Below are positions 63,982 to 64,000 of a stretch of 64,000 bases of DNA, piece by piece (the first letter of the stretch is position 1; each line of letters begins with the position of its first letter). The notes under the pieces were generated by a model. The model had not been told where the DNA came from. It saw only the letters and a program-made list of their open reading frames with translations, and did no database searches. Made by a program: the position numbers and the translations under genes. This stretch comes from a bacterium (GTDB taxonomy: Bacteria > Bacillota > Clostridia > Lachnospirales > Lachnospiraceae). Where the stretch lies: NCBI GenBank assembly GCA_030539165.1, contig JAUNSO010000003.1, positions 25,278-89,277 of the forward strand. Direction: 5' to 3'.

Positions 63982-64000
63982 TACTTTTTTATCGTTTTTC

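Overview
The window reads as a gut-type low-to-mid GC Firmicute, most likely a Lachnospiraceae-like member of the Clostridia. Supporting signs are two T-box leaders, an anaerobic (class III) ribonucleotide reductase, dense same-strand operons with AGGAGG-type ribosome sites, near-consensus TTGACA-17-TATAAT promoters, PadR/DUF1700/DUF4097/PspC and XRE/DUF2975 modules, and a DUF6142-type small membrane protein. The family assignment rests on gene content read by eye, not on a database search. No rRNA, tRNA, CRISPR array, transposase, integrase or phage gene was found; this looks like ordinary chromosomal backbone with several accessory islands.

Layout. Bases 1-905: 5' end of valS behind a Val-specific T-box leader (specifier GTA). 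930-4521: an autoregulated ROK regulator, GH4 6-phospho-glycosidase and BadF-type sugar kinase operon with two palindromic operators flanking the promoter. 4555-10496: a cell-envelope pair, a seven-SH3b-repeat secreted glucosaminidase followed by a cohesin-like, single-span membrane protein with a long disordered cytoplasmic tail. 10532-14005: a complete ECF transporter (S, A, A', T) behind a Trp-specific T-box (specifier TGG), so probably a tryptophan importer. 14010-20669: zinc-ribbon/HTH protein, purD, purM, purE, an N-terminally extended M29 aminopeptidase, DUF6142 and pyrE. 20740-35861: purF-carA-carB-asnB-pyrG-gltB-gltD, in which every enzyme or enzyme complex uses glutamine amide nitrogen, read from one strong promoter that is followed immediately by a terminator-like hairpin. 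35891-39548: pyrF and an nrdD with a fused C-terminal thioredoxin-like domain, the latter behind two NrdR boxes 32 bp apart. 39604-47792: hflX, a TPR lipoprotein, potDCBA (spermidine/putrescine ABC transporter), an MFS carrier and a DUF2974 lipase-like protein in one long minus-strand run.

47812-53760 is mainly plus strand: a solitary ZnuC-like ATPase convergent with signal peptidase I, then an MBOAT / SGNH / acyltransferase-3 cassette that probably O-acylates an envelope polymer, and a second, ATPase-less ECF S component. 53792-56099: the PadR-controlled envelope module. 56137-59838: an AraC regulator, a small protein with a double-glycine leader fused to a zinc-ribbon-like core, and a divergent GH31 alpha-xylosidase. 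59921-63981: two polytopic DUF4153/DUF4173-type proteins with an XRE regulator and DUF2975 protein.

The most noteworthy signals are the double-glycine/zinc-ribbon small protein, the glutamine-amidotransferase super-operon with a promoter-proximal attenuator, the orphan ZnuC, the cohesin-like membrane protein, and the fully assigned regulatory sites (T-box specifiers, NrdR boxes, ROK and PadR palindromes).
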